Position numbers and translations under genes: made by a program
DNA from: Lycium barbarum
Lineage: Eukaryota > Streptophyta > Magnoliopsida > Solanales > Solanaceae
DNA length: 64,000 nucleotides
NCBI RefSeq assembly: GCF_019175385.1
Contig: NC_083344.1
Location: 65,596,782 to 65,660,781 of the forward strand
Direction: 5' to 3'
The notes under the pieces: model-generated
The model's input: the letters and a program-made list of their open reading frames with translations, nothing else
Databases searched by the model: none
Told to the model about the DNA's origin: nothing
Shown: one piece after another, positions 34,880-48,191 of the stretch
Numbering within the stretch: position 1 is the stretch's first letter
Layout of the letters: every line of letters begins with the position of its first letter

Positions 34880-35360
34880 AGCTAGACTCCCCATAATGCA
34901 TCAGCTACTACATTAGCCTTACCAGGGTGATACAAAATGGTGATGTCATAGTCCTTCAGCAGTTCCATCCACCTCCACTGTCTAGAGTTCAGATCTTTCT
35001 GAGTGAACACATGTTGGAAACTGCGATGATCTGTGTACACTTCATAATGGACACCATACAAGTAGTGCCTCCAGATTTTCAACACAAACACTACTGCTGC
35101 CAACTCTAGATCATGAGTAGGATAGTTTTTCTCATGCACCTTCAACTACCGAGAAGCATAAGCAATCACCTTCTTTTCCTACATCAAAACAACACCCAAA
35201 CCAGAACGTGAAGCATCACAATAAATAACAAAATCCTTGCTCTCAACGAGCAATGCCAGAATCGGTGTTGTAGTCAACAATGTTTTGAGCTTTTGAAAGC
35301 TCTCCTCACACACGTCGGACCACTTAAACGATACCTCCTTCTGAGTCAAATGGGTCATAT
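34880..35360 (-). pseudogene. B RNase H remnant
   Basis: [50 protein letters not shown] and [15 protein letters not shown] are seen with catalytic acidic residues in place. Stops lie after VVLM (35179) and within the AYASR block. The C-terminal ALSR motif has become ALWG. Confidence 0.87.
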
Positions 35361-36200
35361 GAGAAGCAATAGAGGCAAACACTTTAACAAATCGATGATA
35401 GTAGCCAGCCAAACCCACGAAACTACGGATCTCGATCACTGATGTGGGCCTTGCCCATTTCTTGACTGCCTGAATTTTCTGAGGATCCACCATAATACCC
35501 TCTTTCGAAATAACATGCCACAAGAAAGACACAAAAGACAACCAGAATTCACACTTGTAGAATTTAGCATACAATTCCTTCTCCCGCAATACTCCAAGAG
35601 CAATTCTCAAATGTTTCTCATGCTCTTCCTTACTCCTAGAGTACACCAAGATATCATCAATGAACACTATAACAAATGAGTCTAAGTAGGGCTTGAACAC
35701 ACTGTTCATCAAATATATGAACGCAGCTGGGGCCTTTGTAAGCCCAAAAGACATAACAAAAATTCATGGTGCCCATACCCGGTCCGAAAAGCAGTTTTTG
35801 GAACATCCTCAGCCCGAATCTTCAACTGATGGTACCCTGACCTTAGGTCAATTTTCGAGGACACCGAAGCTCCCTGTAACTGATCAAACAAGTCATCAAT
35901 ACGGGGGATGGGATACTTGTTTCAGATAGGTACCTTATTCAGCTATCGGTAATCAATACACATACGCATAGACCCATCTTTCTTCTTAATAAACAACACA
36001 GGAGCACCCCATGGAGAGGCACTTGGGCGAATAAACCCTTTACTCAGAAGATCTTGTAACTGTTCTTTCAATTCCCTAAGTTCTATTGGTGCCATCTTAT
36101 AAGGTAGAATAGAGATAGGACGAGTTCTTGGGTCTAAGTCAATCCTGAAGCCAATATCACGATCCGGTGGCCTACCAGGCAAGTCCGCGGGGAACACATC
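35360..36200 (-). pseudogene. B reverse transcriptase remnant
   Basis: Palm motifs: [53 protein letters not shown], then a frameshift near 35755, [18 protein letters not shown] and [12 protein letters not shown] (catalytic Asp pair). A stop follows CIDYR. The thumb shows [15 protein letters not shown] and [13 protein letters not shown]. Confidence 0.9.
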
Positions 36201-36206
36201 TGCAAA

Positions 36207-36800
36207 CTAACGTACCACTGGAACCAAATCAAGGGATGGAGTATCTGCACTGGTATGACGGATATGTTCCAGATAAGCTAAACACCCCTTCTCTACTAGC
36301 ATCCTAGCACGAATAAAGGATATTAATTTCTTAGGGATGGGACTAAGGTTACCCTTCCACTCGAGTCTAGGTGCCCCGGGCAAGGCTAGTGTAATAGTCT
36401 TAGAATGGCAATCAAGTATAGCATAATGCGGGGACAACTAACTCATACCCAAAATAACATCGAAATCTACCATGTCTAAAATCATCAAATTTGCCCAAGT
36501 ACTATACCCCAAAAAAGAAATTGCACACGCAGGGTAGACGCTATCCACTACCACAGAATCCCTAACAGGCGTAGACACAAAAATAGGGGTGTTAAGAGTT
36601 TCACATATCATATCCAGACCCACAACAAAATAATTAGATACATAGGAAAAAGTAGAACCCCGATCAAACAAAACAGAAGCCATACGGTCATAAACGGAGA
36701 TATTACCTGTGATAACTGCATCGGAGGCCTTAGCCTCGGGTCTACCTGGGAAGGCGTAAAAATGACCGCGCCCCCAGTTGCCTGTGTACAACCGCGATTA
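36207..36800 (-). pseudogene. B protease and linker remnant
   Basis: The active-site block reads SVLFDRGSTFSYVSNYF: the catalytic Asp is kept but the usual Pro after it is Arg. DMVDFDVILGMS ends in a stop where the family has a DWL motif. The linker to RT follows in another piece (36207-36437). Confidence 0.85.
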
Positions 36801-36954
36801 CCATTACCGGTCTGAGCCCCGCCCCTGCCGGGCTGATGTCCGCCTCTACCTGCCTGAGAACGCCCTCGATTAGGTTGGGCACCAACCCTACCCGCGGTGT
36901 GGCCGCCCCGCCCTGCCGGTGCGCGATCCTTACCCTCTCGAACTGGTGCATAGA

Positions 36955-38186
36955 GAGCTCGGGGAGCCTAACACTGAGTCCCCTGCCTAATCTAAGTCTG
37001 GGAAAATATCACTTAATATGCCCTATCTCACCACACTCGAAGCAAGCACGGTCCAGCGTAAGCCGCTGAACAAAAGATGATTAAGCAGTATAGCCTCCAT
37101 GCTTACCGGAAGCTTGATAATTTGCCCCTGATGGGCCCTCAGCTGACACCTGCATCGCGGACTGGACCGGACGCTCTAAATAAACATGTGAACTCTGACC
37201 CTTCGAGAAAGAGTTGCTGAACATCCTACCCCTACGGGCCTTCTTCTCTACATGCTTCGCCTAACTCTTCTACCTAATACCCTCAACAGTACAAACGTGC
37301 TCCACTACCTCCTGAAATGAAGCCCCAGTGGCTACAAGCTGAAGAACCGATATCTGAAGCCCAGTATTCAACCCCTTCACAAACCGCAGTATCCTCTCCC
37401 CCTCAGTGAGCAGCAACTGAATAGCATATTGGGACAGGGAGTGAAAACAGGACTCATACACAATAACCGACGAGTTCCCCTGATCAATAGTAGCAAACTC
37501 ATCCTTCCTTCGGTCCCTCAGAGTACACGGAACGTACTTGTCCAAAAACATAGAGTAAAACTGGACCTAAGTTAACGGAGGAGACCCAGCTGGCCTACAC
37601 TCCACATAAGCCCTCCAGCAAAGCTTGGCATCACCCAAGAACTGGAACATCACAAACTCGACCCCGTACTTATCCACGACCCCCATCTTATAGAGCCACT
37701 CATGACAGTCGATGATGAACTCATATAAGTCCTCCGACTCAGTACCATAAAAAAAAGGAGGCTTCATTTTTGTGAACCTCTAAAACAGATCATGTTCCTC
37801 ACAAGTCATCACTGGCCCTGCAACAGGCCTCGGGAAGGCCTCAATACCCAGAACCCCCATAGCCTGTGCTCTGTCCAAATTTGGAGCCGCTACCCTTGCG
37901 TCCCTACCTACTGGACCCACTGGTATAGCTCCGGTCTATGCTAACCCACGCAACAGATTCAACACTTATGCCATCGCGTCTGGTACACCCTGAGCAGCTG
38001 TAGCTCTTGGTTGAACTGGTACTGCTGCTGGCTGGGCCGATGGGGCTGCAACTCCCAATGCCTCGTTAGGGACCACTAGAGGCACGGGGTCAACCATTGG
38101 GATGCCACCCCCAGCAGGGGTCGCCCTTTTGCGAACCCGCTGCCTCCACCTCTTCCTATAGCTACTGCCACGCGTGTTCTCGCCAT
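36955..38186 (-). pseudogene. B gag remnant
   Basis: The likely start is the ATG at 38186 (MARTRVAVAI), though the frame shifts soon after. Recognisable parts: PPFFYGTESEDLYEFIIDCH, CWRAYVECRPAGSPPLT, FYSMFLDKYVPCTLRD and SVIVYESCFHSLSQYA, the retrotrans_gag core. The zinc knuckle near 37010-37055 reads CFECGEIGHIK, then a stop, with the last Cys replaced by Phe. Several stops separate the pieces. Confidence 0.85.
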
Positions 38187-38383
38187 CTGCGAGAGAATGA
38201 AGGATAGTTAGATATCAATTTGAATCAGCAGATACCAATTGGAATCAAGTAGCACGAAAGAAGAAAGAAAAGGGAGTTTTCCTAGTGTCCGACAGCCTCT
38301 CGAAGATAAGTAAAGACATCTCCGTACCGATCTACAAGACTCTGCTAGACATGTCCTGGTACGATGAGATCGACGAACCTAAA

Positions 38384-38395
38384 GCTCTGATACCA
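38384..38395 (-). other. B primer binding site (tRNA-iMet)
   Basis: The minus strand reads TGGTATCAGAGC, a perfect match to the site used by initiator tRNA-Met, four bases from the 5' LTR. Confidence 0.92.
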
Positions 38396-38399
38396 ACTT

Positions 38400-40562
38400 T
38401 GTCACGACCCAACCCGCCATGACCGGCACCCATCTAAATCCTAACGGGTGAACCAACATACATACCACCTAATCCATTCAATATGATTTTTAGATAAATC
38501 AGGCTAAACAATTATTACTTATTTAACAACAAAAGAACAAGTAAATCATGCCATAAATACTGTAGTAAATATGGAAGTTCTAGCTATTACAATCCCCAAA
38601 ATTGGAAAGTCGTCGTACAGGACTCTAAGCCAAAACCATGTCTAAGAACTGAAATCTTCCTAATAAATATCCATAATGTCCAGAATAAGAAAAGACATCA
38701 TAAGTAGAAGATTTTTAGGCGGCCTGGCATGAGAAGAAGCTCACCCCAAAATCTGCCAGCAATTTTCCTACGCGATAGATGTGAGGACGAGTAGCGGTCT
38801 CTATATAAATCTGCACTCAAAGCAATGTAGTATAAATACAAACACTATGTACCGGTAAGCACAATAGGCCGACTAAGATTAGTATCATGCATATCTTATG
38901 AAATCAATAAATAAACAAGCCAGTCAATCATACATGAATATCAATACATCACAACAAGTCAACCACGGATAATCACAACAAATCATCAAATTGCCAAGAA
39001 TTACCAACACGTCAACCACAATGGAGATAAATTTTCCACTATACCCCTACTCGCCGCACACACATGCTATCTGATGTCATAAATCAGTAGTCATGACCTA
39101 CAGGGGACCTTTGGTATCCATCTACCACTCGTTCCGGAACACTCCTCGGACCCGAGCACAACCTCCGCTCCGGAACGAACCTCGGATGCGGGATACAATA
39201 ATAAACCTCTCATTTTCGAAACTATCTTCGGACCACGAGCCCATAATCTAGGCCACATGTATGCCTTGTCATACTTTTTACAGAACAATGTTTCTTCCTT
39301 CTCAATATCCATATTCATCTCATCATTTCATGTCACAATATCCTCGAGAAGACTATATTAACTTCTTATCACAATACATCCACTGTACATTAAATAACTT
39401 AGGAATAATGGCATGAAGCCTACACAACATTCAATCACAAGCACATAGGAGCTTAACCACACAATATCATGTAATGAATACTAGACATGCTTTCTCCTAA
39501 TGAAGTCACAAATATACATTCAATTAACCAAAGTCTAACTCAAGTAAACCGTAATCTACCTCAGAGTGGAGCTGGAAAAGTGCCTGTCACTCTGCCACAA
39601 CCTTTCCTTTCCTCAAAGCCTCAATACGTTCACGGTCTAGAAATAGAAGATTCAATGTGTCACATTGCTCAATTTGCAAATACCAAGGCAAGAAATACCC
39701 TTCCCTCTCCCTACTCTAAGGGTTGATGATTTTCTAGGTGATACACAACCTATCAAAAGCCTCTAATATTCATAAACCATCAATTTCTAACACATTCTAT
39801 CAAAAATTCCCATTACAACAATTTTCTATGGCAAAGACACCATTTTTAAGGAACCCTAGGTCTTCAACCACTTAGTTTATGTCTCTAACTATTCAATTTA
39901 TGATCAAGAGCAACTAAACAATGCATTTAGATGATAACTTAGCGATAATAACCATAACCCATCAAGTTTAGAAGGTTTATTAATATTCTAGGGTTTCTAT
40001 TTCAATTTCACCATTAAAGATCCATGGAGATGATTACAATAATGAAGGGGAAAGGAATGATAGAACAAAAAGCAACGGAACTTACCTCACCAGGTTGTCT
40101 TGCCCTAGCTTGAAAATTCTCTCTAAGTGTCTGTTGGGAAGTGTGTTGGGGTGTTATGTATGAGAAAATAAAACTTGGGCATTAAAAACCCAACTACTGC
40201 TTTTCGTCGACCGCCGCAGCGGTCCCGCTATAGATGCCAAGCCATTGCTATAGCGGTCACAATATAAATTGGCTTACCGCTATAGCAGTCACCACGCCGC
40301 TATAGCGGCATCGGTATAGCCAAGAGAAATTCAGCGGCCAGCCCACCGCTACAGCGGTACTTCCACCGCCACACCGGTGCATTTTGGGCAATAGCTCAAT
40401 TTTCTGTCCAGATTTCCCCCTATCACCCCACATTTCATCCAAGGCCTCAAGACACAACACAATACATGCATACATACAAAACGACGCCTTACGAATCCAC
40501 CCGCGGCCTCAGAATTTCCATTGGAGTCCTAAAGTCCCATGACGATTGAAAGGGTCATTAGA
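38400..40562 (-). repeat. B 5' LTR (2163 bp)
   Basis: This pairs with 31116-33282. It holds the 76 bp missing from the other copy (38684-38759, bounded by CCAG repeats) and a shorter palindrome array at 40204-40375. The class II hairpin is decayed in this copy (38811-38830). Confidence 0.92.
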
Positions 40563-40567
40563 TTTCG

Positions 40568-41437
40568 TGCCATCTGCAAATACAGATGAGCTTGACTATA
40601 TATTGTGGGGAAGAAGAGATAACCAACTGAGCGAGTTACTGTGGGTCGCTTCAGTTATTCCACAAGGAGATCCCAGGTGACGCACTGACCGAAATGCTCC
40701 AATCAAAAAGGCTGACCTATCTCTTGAGGCCAAATTCTGGCGGAGCATCCCGATCAATTGGGTTTACCCTACTCAGTTTGATAACCAACTCAAGTTTGAC
40801 TGGCAACTCTTGTGGCAGCCATCATGTCTCGGTATGTCATTGATATAGGTAAACTCGTTGTAGAGGAGATATACTAGCATGTACACCAGTCTGGCTATTG
40901 TTAGTGTACCCGTGTCTTATCACATTCCTTTGCCTCAGAGTGGGGGCTCAGCAGTATCCCCATAGAGATCCCAAAATTGAGGCAAAGCATTTTCATGACT
41001 TAATGAAGAGTATAGAGAAGGACCTCCGTGCTGCATTCTTGATGGTAGTGCCCACATTAGCACCTCTACCTACTCATTCCGAACCACTTGACTAGGAGGA
41101 GCCAATTCTTAAGGCCTCTCATGAGCCTCCCAAGATTGCTACCATGGCAGCACCAGCAGCATTAGATGCTTCAGAATCCTCATCGAGCCCAACTACTTCA
41201 ACAGCTCCAGTTGTTTCCACATTTCATGCCATTTCCACAGATCCTCCTACCTCCACAGCTGCTCCCGCATCCACAGGCTTACCCGGGGTGGCCTTATCCC
41301 ATTTACCGGACAGAACTTCCATGACTCCTATTCAAAGCAGATTGAGCTGATTGACAGATTTCCAGCTTATTGGGGAAGTTGGAAGGGTTTGTGGCAAAAG
41401 CGATAAAAAAGGCCTTAGTTCCGTTGAGAGAGTCACC
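40568..41437 (+). pseudogene. Athila env-like ORF remnant, 3' part
   Basis: This continues 30364-31115 after element B. Frames show WQLLWQPSCLG-type residues and MSRYVIDIGKLVVEEIY, then a Ser/Thr/Pro/Ala-rich tail open at 41144-41350 (for example SSSPTTSTAPVVSTF). The assignment is by position; the tail could equally be a low-complexity linker. It ends where C2 begins. Confidence 0.45.
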
Positions 41438-43887
41438 ACCATGACCCAAAATAGCTTAGTTGTGCGGGCACCTACAATTTCCCACCTTCGTAGGCGAACC
41501 TTCCCTTACCCAACATACATACTATAAATGCGGAAGAACAATTTCATTAATCATAAATCTCAATATCAATCAAAAGAGAATAAGTGCAGAATACATCTTC
41601 TACCCAAGGCATCTGGTCTAAGTTAGTACAAGAGCTACTAATAAACACATGGGTCTGAATATACAACGAGAACTATTTGAATGTTGCCATACAAAGCTCA
41701 TAACACCAAAAGGAATACTGTCTGGAAATAGATGACAAGTCTATGAAGGATGGAAAATCGGTCTGCAGATTTAGCAGTTGCTCACCCTAAGTCTCCAATA
41801 ACACCATCTCGGGAACCACTCTCGAGGATCTGAAGTAGAACTTGTCACACTCTACACCCTGAAATGAGTGTAGCAAGGTAGCATTAGTACAAATAACATA
41901 TACTGCATAGGCATCATAGGCTGAAAACAGTAGCTAACATATATAAAGGAAGAAACTGAAGAATAGTCATGCTCACAATCAAGTATAGATACAACATAGT
42001 CCAAGAAAAAGAACTCAAGTACATAAGGATCAAATAGTCGAATCATAGCCTATGGTGAAACACCTAAACACAAGTCTGCCATGTTCCCACAATTCAAGTA
42101 TCACGTACGTGGCGACAAGCCAATAGATCACAATAAGGCAACATGCCACAATCAAACAATAATACAAAGCTCAGCTCATATCAGAGTATCATGAAAGATG
42201 AGACTGAGTACCTTGCATATTATCAATGAATAATGACAAAATATCAAATCAATCGTGCCACACATGGACACATCTCTCAATATTAGTAATAAGTCAAGTT
42301 CTTTCCTCTATCCATGATAATACCAAATAACTGAGGGATAGGAGTTTTACAATCATGATAAGATGACTAAGTATCAAATCTAATATCATCCACGTGGAAT
42401 CAAGCCAATAGATCACAACAAGCAACAAGCCCACAGTCAAACAACAATACCAATCTACGTAATCCATCCCAACTTTATAGCTGAAGGCGTAACATTCTTT
42501 CTCCGTCAATCAATAACTCTACATATGCTTTTCTAACTGAAGTCTAACCATAAGGTAAGTCGTAACCTACCTGGTAGCCGAGCAGGAGCCACGAACAATC
42601 ACACCTTTGCCTTTTCCTTTCGTAGCGCCTCCAAATACTCACAGTCAATTCATAATCGAGTTCTAGATTAGAAATTATAAAGAACAGCACCTATATTGCT
42701 ATAATTATCTTTCGAATCAAATTCAACTATGGAGAAAGGAGAAACGGGTAATTCTAAAGTGAAATATGCAATTCAACATTCTTGGAGTCCTATCCTACTA
42801 ATCAATTGCTAAAATAACCCAAGAATAGGTCAATTTCATTATTCAAGTGAAAACCCTTTCATCAACATAAATGGAAGATTCAAGCCTCTTAGCTATGAAA
42901 TCATCAAACTCTATGATTAGATTAGTCAAACCCACCCATAATTTCCATTTAGGAAGACTAGAACGCATTTTATGAAATAATCAACAAAACCTATCTTTCC
43001 TCATAGATTCTAATGGATTTTTAGCATGGATTCAAGCTTAGGGAATATAAGGTGATGAATTCTAGGTTAAGAGACTTATCACAAGAGAGAATCAGCCAAG
43101 AACTCCTCCATTCGCCTAAAAAATGCTTTGGATATATTAAATGAAATAACAGAGAGTGAAGGGTTTTCACCTAGCATTTATTAGATTTTGGAACACATCA
43201 TCTCGCTGCAGTGGTCATGAGTCGGGCTCGTGCCCGCGAGACTAATCCCCGCTATCACGCAACCGCCACAACGAATTTTTGCCCATTGTGGCGCCTCTCT
43301 CACTCTCCTCTATTGCGCTACAGCGGACCAATACCTCGCTATACCGGATCTGCTATGGCGGATCTGGTGCCGCTGCAATGGACACCATACACAATAATTT
43401 TTTGGTTTTTCACAAACACAATCCCAAAATCCGATGATCACACGAGACCTCCCAGATACGAACCAGACATGCTTTCATACATAAAAACACGCTACGGACT
43501 CACTTGTGGTCTCAGAATTCCCAACGGAGGTCTGTTTGACCGGGCTAACACCCAATGGACAAATAATAACTTTCCAACAAACAACCCAAAATGCTCCCAA
43601 GTGCCTTGAGAAGCGAACTGAACATTTCAGCAAGTCACAATTTATCATCCGGACCTCCCGGAATCAACGCATTTCTGAAAAAGGTTTGTTTACCCAAAAG
43701 TCATCTATTGGTCAAACATTTCATACATTAAGGCTATATTTCACAAAAGTCATCATAAATCTCGCCTGAATACTTCAGTACCGTGCCACCCATCCCCGTG
43801 GGTTAAAATCATACTAGTAGGGCTGGGGAAAGGGTCAACCGTGGTATATAGGTCAAAATCGCTACAACGACAAAACAGGTCGTTACA
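41438..43887 (-). repeat. C2 3' LTR (about 2.45 kb)
   Basis: On the minus strand it starts TGTAACGACCTGTTTTGTCG at 43887 and ends near 41438, where the expected TGTCACGA terminus is mutated (ACCACCATGACCC). Its end shares the CGCCTACG...GTAGGTGCCCGC block with C1. It holds a CCGC palindrome array (43200-43385) and a hairpin (41852-41873). The 132-codon plus-strand frame at 43211-43609 runs through the array and is not called. No target duplication was found. Confidence 0.75.
41852..41925 (-). promoter_or_regulatory. LTR hairpin module, C2 copy
   Basis: On the sense strand CTACACTC/GGGTGTAG (plus arms 41852-41859 and 41866-41873) forms an 8-bp stem with one U-G pair. It is preceded by TGTTATTTGTACTAATGC. 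Compared with C1 (CTGCATTC/GAATGCAG), two positions have changed on both sides of the stem. Confidence 0.55.
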
Positions 43888-44347
43888 TTAGATACGAATT
43901 GAACAATCGAACGTCCTCAAACAAAGAAAGAGAACACGGAAGCTGAATCATAGCATATGGTGAAGGACCTAAACATAAGTCTGTCAGGTTTCCCATGATT
44001 CCTCAGAATAACCGCAAACACCAAAATAACTAATCAATAGGTCTCCATAACCTCAAGTCATAGCCCAGGAGGAAGCCTCTAATCCTTGAGTCCATCAATT
44101 ACCAAGTATGTATAATCAGGCACATGACAACTCAAGTCAATAATCAACCAAGGAAACCAACGCGGAAACGCACCATGCAATGCAATAAGTACAACAACCA
44201 ATTTCGAGATATGGATGGATGTAATATGAATGCATGTGCAAATGCAATGATACACACATGCTTCGGGCGGAATGTCTCCACGCCTTGATAGTCATGACTC
44301 ATGGGGTACCCGCGAAGTCCATGTACCTATTGCGGAACAAAACTTGA

Positions 44348-44447
<100 letters not shown>

Positions 44448-44449
44448 CA

Positions 44450-44660
44450 GAACGTGCAACCTGGTACAAAATAGGTTTAATGTATGTTGCGGCGTGCAAC
44501 CCGATCCAATATATCAATAAAATATGTTGCGACGTGCAACCCGATAAAATATAAGTACAATGCAACCCGATCGAATATAAGTACAATATATGTTGCGGCG
44601 CGCAACTCGATCCAATATAAGTATAATATATGTTTCGGCGCGCAACCCGATCCAAATGTA
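44450..44660. repeat. GCGGCGTGCAACCCGATCC minisatellite
   Basis: Five units of about 40-45 bp, each with TGTTGCGGCGTGCAACCCGA, TCCAATATAAGTA and ATA-rich spacer. TTGCGGCGTGCAA is an imperfect palindrome with 4-bp arms. The array directly follows the (TA)(GA) microsatellite in the truncated C2 LTR. Confidence 0.8.
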
Positions 44661-45780
44661 TAAGTATGAATGCATTAATGATATCAATGCCAATCAGAAT
44701 CTGTCAATATCAATGGTGCCACACATAGACACATATCACGAGGATATATCAATATCAATTGTGCCCGACATGGACACGTATCACAATATGAGTAAATCAC
44801 TTTCTTCCTCTTTACAAGACGATATAAAAAAATGAGAGATAAGGGTTCACGATCATGATAAGACAACTAAGCATCAAGTCTAATATGACGTACATGGCGA
44901 TAAACCGGTAGATCATAGTAAGGAAACATGCCACAATCAAACAATAATACTAAGCTCAGCTCATATCAGAGTATCATGAAATATGAGAATGAGTACCATG
45001 CATAATATCAACGAATAATGATAAAATATCAAATCAATCGTTCCACACATGGACACATCTCTTGATATTGGTAATAAGTCAAGTCCTTTCATCTATCCAC
45101 GATAATACCTAATAAGAGAGGGATAGTAGTTTTACAATCATGATACGATGACTAAGTATCGAGTCTAATATGACACACGTGGTAACAAGCCAATAGATCA
45201 CAACAAGCAATAAGCCCACAATCAAACAACAATACCAATCTAGGTAATCCATCCCAAGTTCATGGCCGAAGGCATAACATGCTTTGCTTGACAATCACTA
45301 ACTCTACATATGCTTTTCTAACCGAAGTCTAACCATAAGGTAAGCCGTAACCTACCAAGTTGTAGATGTCACGACCCGACTAGGGGGCCATGATGGGTAC
45401 TCGGAGCTTACTACCGAGCACAGCATATCACTCTAGCCTTCATACTTATCCCAAATAATCTAATCTCTCGAAGTAAACTTACAATGAAATGATCACCAAT
45501 ATCTCCCAAATTATACATACAAATACGCATAGGCCCACAAGGCTACAAAAATGATATACTTAATATACACTAATAAGATCACATAGCACCTACTACCCAC
45601 ACATATGTATTTACGAGCCTCTACTAGAATACTGAGATCATAAAGACAGGACAGGACCCCGCCATGCCACAAATGTGTATATAAAAGAATATACCAATGA
45701 GCGGCGACTCCGGAGTAGTGGAGTGCTCCTGTATAGCTGCTGGTAAGGCATCTAGATGTCCGGGCCATCTCCTTGCTTAC

Positions 45781-45852
45781 CTGTGGGCATGAACACAGCG
45801 TCCATAAAATAAAGGACATCAGTACGAATAATGTATTGAGTATGCAAGGCAT
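45781..45852 (-). promoter_or_regulatory. Three-hairpin LTR module, H copy
   Basis: CTGTG/CACAG (45781-45785, 45794-45798), GTCC/GGAC (45800-45803, 45814-45817) and CAGTAC/GTATTG. Against A the third stem is CTGTG/CACAG instead of CTGCG/CGCAG and the second is GTCC/GGAC instead of CCCC/GGGG: both sides changed. The 5' LTR copy (55880-55950) has an intact CAGTAC/GTACTG stem. Confidence 0.6.
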
Positions 45853-45978
45853 ATATGATAACATAACAAGGAAGTATAGAAAGCATAAGAAAAAAGGATA
45901 ACTGTAACTACTTGCCTCTTCAGGCGGAATCATGCATGCTTACTTTTACCTTTAAAGTATATCACACATATATACATT

Positions 45979-48191
45979 TTTAGGGCACATTGTTGCAGCC
46001 GATGGTATTCGAGTGGATAGCCAAAAGATTGAGGCCGTGAAGACTTGGCCAAGGCCCACAACTCCTACAGAGTTTCATAGCTTTCTGGGCTTAGCAGGTT
46101 ATTATAGGAGATTCGTTGAAGGTTTTTCCACTATTTCTGCACCACTCACCAAGTTGACTCAGAATTCAGCTAAGTTTCAATGGACAGATGCTTGTGAGCG
46201 TAGTTTCCAAGAGTTGAAAGACTGGTTGACTTCTGCCCCAGTTCTGACACTTCCAGAGGGATTGGAAGGATACGTTGTGTATTGCGACGCTTCGGGTGTT
46301 GGGCTAGGCTGTGTGTTGATGCAACATGGCAAAGTGATTGCGTATGCTTCAAGGCAATTGCGGAAACATGAGCAGAATTATCCTACCCATGACTTAGAAT
46401 TGGCCGCGGTGGTCCATGCATTAAAGATATGGCGACATTATTTATATGGTGTCTATGTGGATATTTATACAGATGATAAGAGCCTTCAGTATATCTTCAA
46501 GCAGAAAGATTTGAATTTGCGACAACGACGATGGTTGGAGTTGCTAAAGGATTACGATGTTGACATCTTGTATCACCCCGGAAAGGCTAACGTTGTGGCT
46601 GACGCTCTTAGCCGCAGATCCATGGGAAGTCTATGTGAAGTTCGACAAGAGAAGAGAGAAATGACCCGTGAGCTCCAACAGCTACCTAGCCTAGGAGTCC
46701 GAGTGACGGACTCAGGTAGCCGGGGGACCACTATTCAGAATTCAGCAGTTTCATCGCTAGTAGCGGAAGTAAAAGAGTGACAATATGAGGATCCCATGCT
46801 AATGCAGTAGAGAGATACACTCCCTTAGAAGGAGGAGTCATCATTTGGTATTTCGGAAGACGGAGTTCTCCGATGTCGAGGCAGGTTATGTGTTCCCGAT
46901 GTGGTAGGTCTACGTCACCAAATATTGAGGGAAGCTCATTGTTCCCGTTACTCCGTTCACCCCGGAGCGACGAAAATGTATCATGATCTTAAGTATATAT
47001 ACTGGTGGAATGGAATGAAGAAAGATATAGCGGAATTCGTATCTCAGTGTCCTAATTGCCAACAAGTGAAGATTGAACACCAAAAGTCGGGTGGATTATT
47101 GCAAGCTATAGAAATCCCAACTTGGAAGTGGGAAGTGATTAATATGGATTTCATTACAGGGTTACCCCGTTCTCGACGTAAGTATGATTCCATATGGGTG
47201 ATTGTGGACAAAGTCAGCTCATTTCTTACCGGTTAGGACGACCTATGTGGCAGAAGATTATGCGAGGCTTTATCTTAAGGAGATAGTGAGACTCCATGGC
47301 GTTCCGGTATCTATTATCTCCGATAGAGGGACTCAGTTCACAGCTAAGTTTTGGGAGTCTTTCCAAGAGGGTTTAGGGACCCAACTGCGCCTTAGCATGA
47401 CGTTTCACCCACAGACCGATGGGCAGGCCGAACGCACCATCCAGACTCTCGAAGATATGTTACGAGCATGTATGATAGATTTTGGAGGAAGTTGGGATGA
47501 TCATTTGCCACTCATTGAATTTGCTTACAATAATAGTTATCATTCTAGCATTCAAATGGCACCGTATGAGGCTTTATATGGGCGAAAATGTAGATCCCCA
47601 ATTGGGTGGTTTGAAACCGGAGAAACTAAGCTGATAGGGCCAGACTTGGTCCAGCAAGCAATAGAGAAAGTTAATCTCATACAAGATCGCCTGCTAGCGG
47701 CTCAAAGTCGTCAGAAGTCCTATGCGGATAATCATCGAAGAGACTTAGAGTTCGAAGTGAAAGATTGGGTATTCTTGAAAGTGTCGCCGATGAAGGGCGT
47801 GATGAGATTTGGCAAAAGGGGGAAGCTCAGTCCCCGGTATATTGGGCCATACGAAATTGTACGCAAGATAGGCAAAGTGCCCTATGAGTTAAATCTACCT
47901 CCACACTTGGAGTCAGTTCATCCAGTATTTCATGTTTCGATGCTTCAGAAATGTGTTGGAGATACTACTAGGATTGTCCCAGTGAATGATGTGCAAGTGA
48001 CAAAGAAATTGACTTATGAAGAGATACCCATTGCCATACTAGGTAGGCAAGTACAGAGACATAGAAACAAGGAAGTGGCCTCAGTTAAGGTCTTATGGAG
48101 GAATAACAATCGAGAGGAAATGACATGGGAAGCGGAAGAAAGTATGCGGTCCAAATACCCACATTTATTTCAGCCCTTGGAGGAAGTCTAA
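45979..48191 (+). pseudogene. G pol: RT end, RNase H, integrase, chromodomain
   Basis: Order: RT thumb ([20 protein letters not shown]), RNase H ([48 protein letters not shown]), integrase finger (HCSRYSVHPGATKMYHD ... CPNCQQVK), core (MDFITGLPRSR, SIISDRGTQFTAKFW, FHPQTDGQAERTIQTLEDML), GPY/F (PRYIGPYEI) and chromodomain (ASVKVLWRNNNREEMTWEAE, KYPHLF). This is the best preserved pol here. Stops lie at 46778-46830 and an 8-bp deletion near 47210 shifts the frame. RT palm, protease and gag are absent. Confidence 0.93.

Larger units (their letters stand above)
31116..40562 (-). mobile_element. Chromovirus B, complete but decayed
   Basis: A 9.4-kb element with LTRs 31116-33282 and 38400-40562 (TGTCACGA...CGTTACA; the right copy ends ATTAGA), flanked by TTTCA (31111-31115) and TTTCG (40563-40567), a one-base-diverged duplication. 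A perfect PBS lies beside the right LTR, so it reads on the minus strand. LTRs differ more than those of A by eye. Gag-pol is complete in outline but has many stops and frameshifts. It is inserted in the env-like remnant of Athila. Confidence 0.93.

Noticed and set aside
43211..43609. 132-codon plus-strand ORF
   Set aside because: Antisense to the C2 LTR across its palindrome array; no recognisable domain.
45511..45933. 140-codon minus-strand ORF, repeated at 55641-56030 and apparently hydrophobic
   Set aside because: It lies within both H LTRs, so its repetition reflects LTR identity; codon content and lack of a domain do not support a protein.
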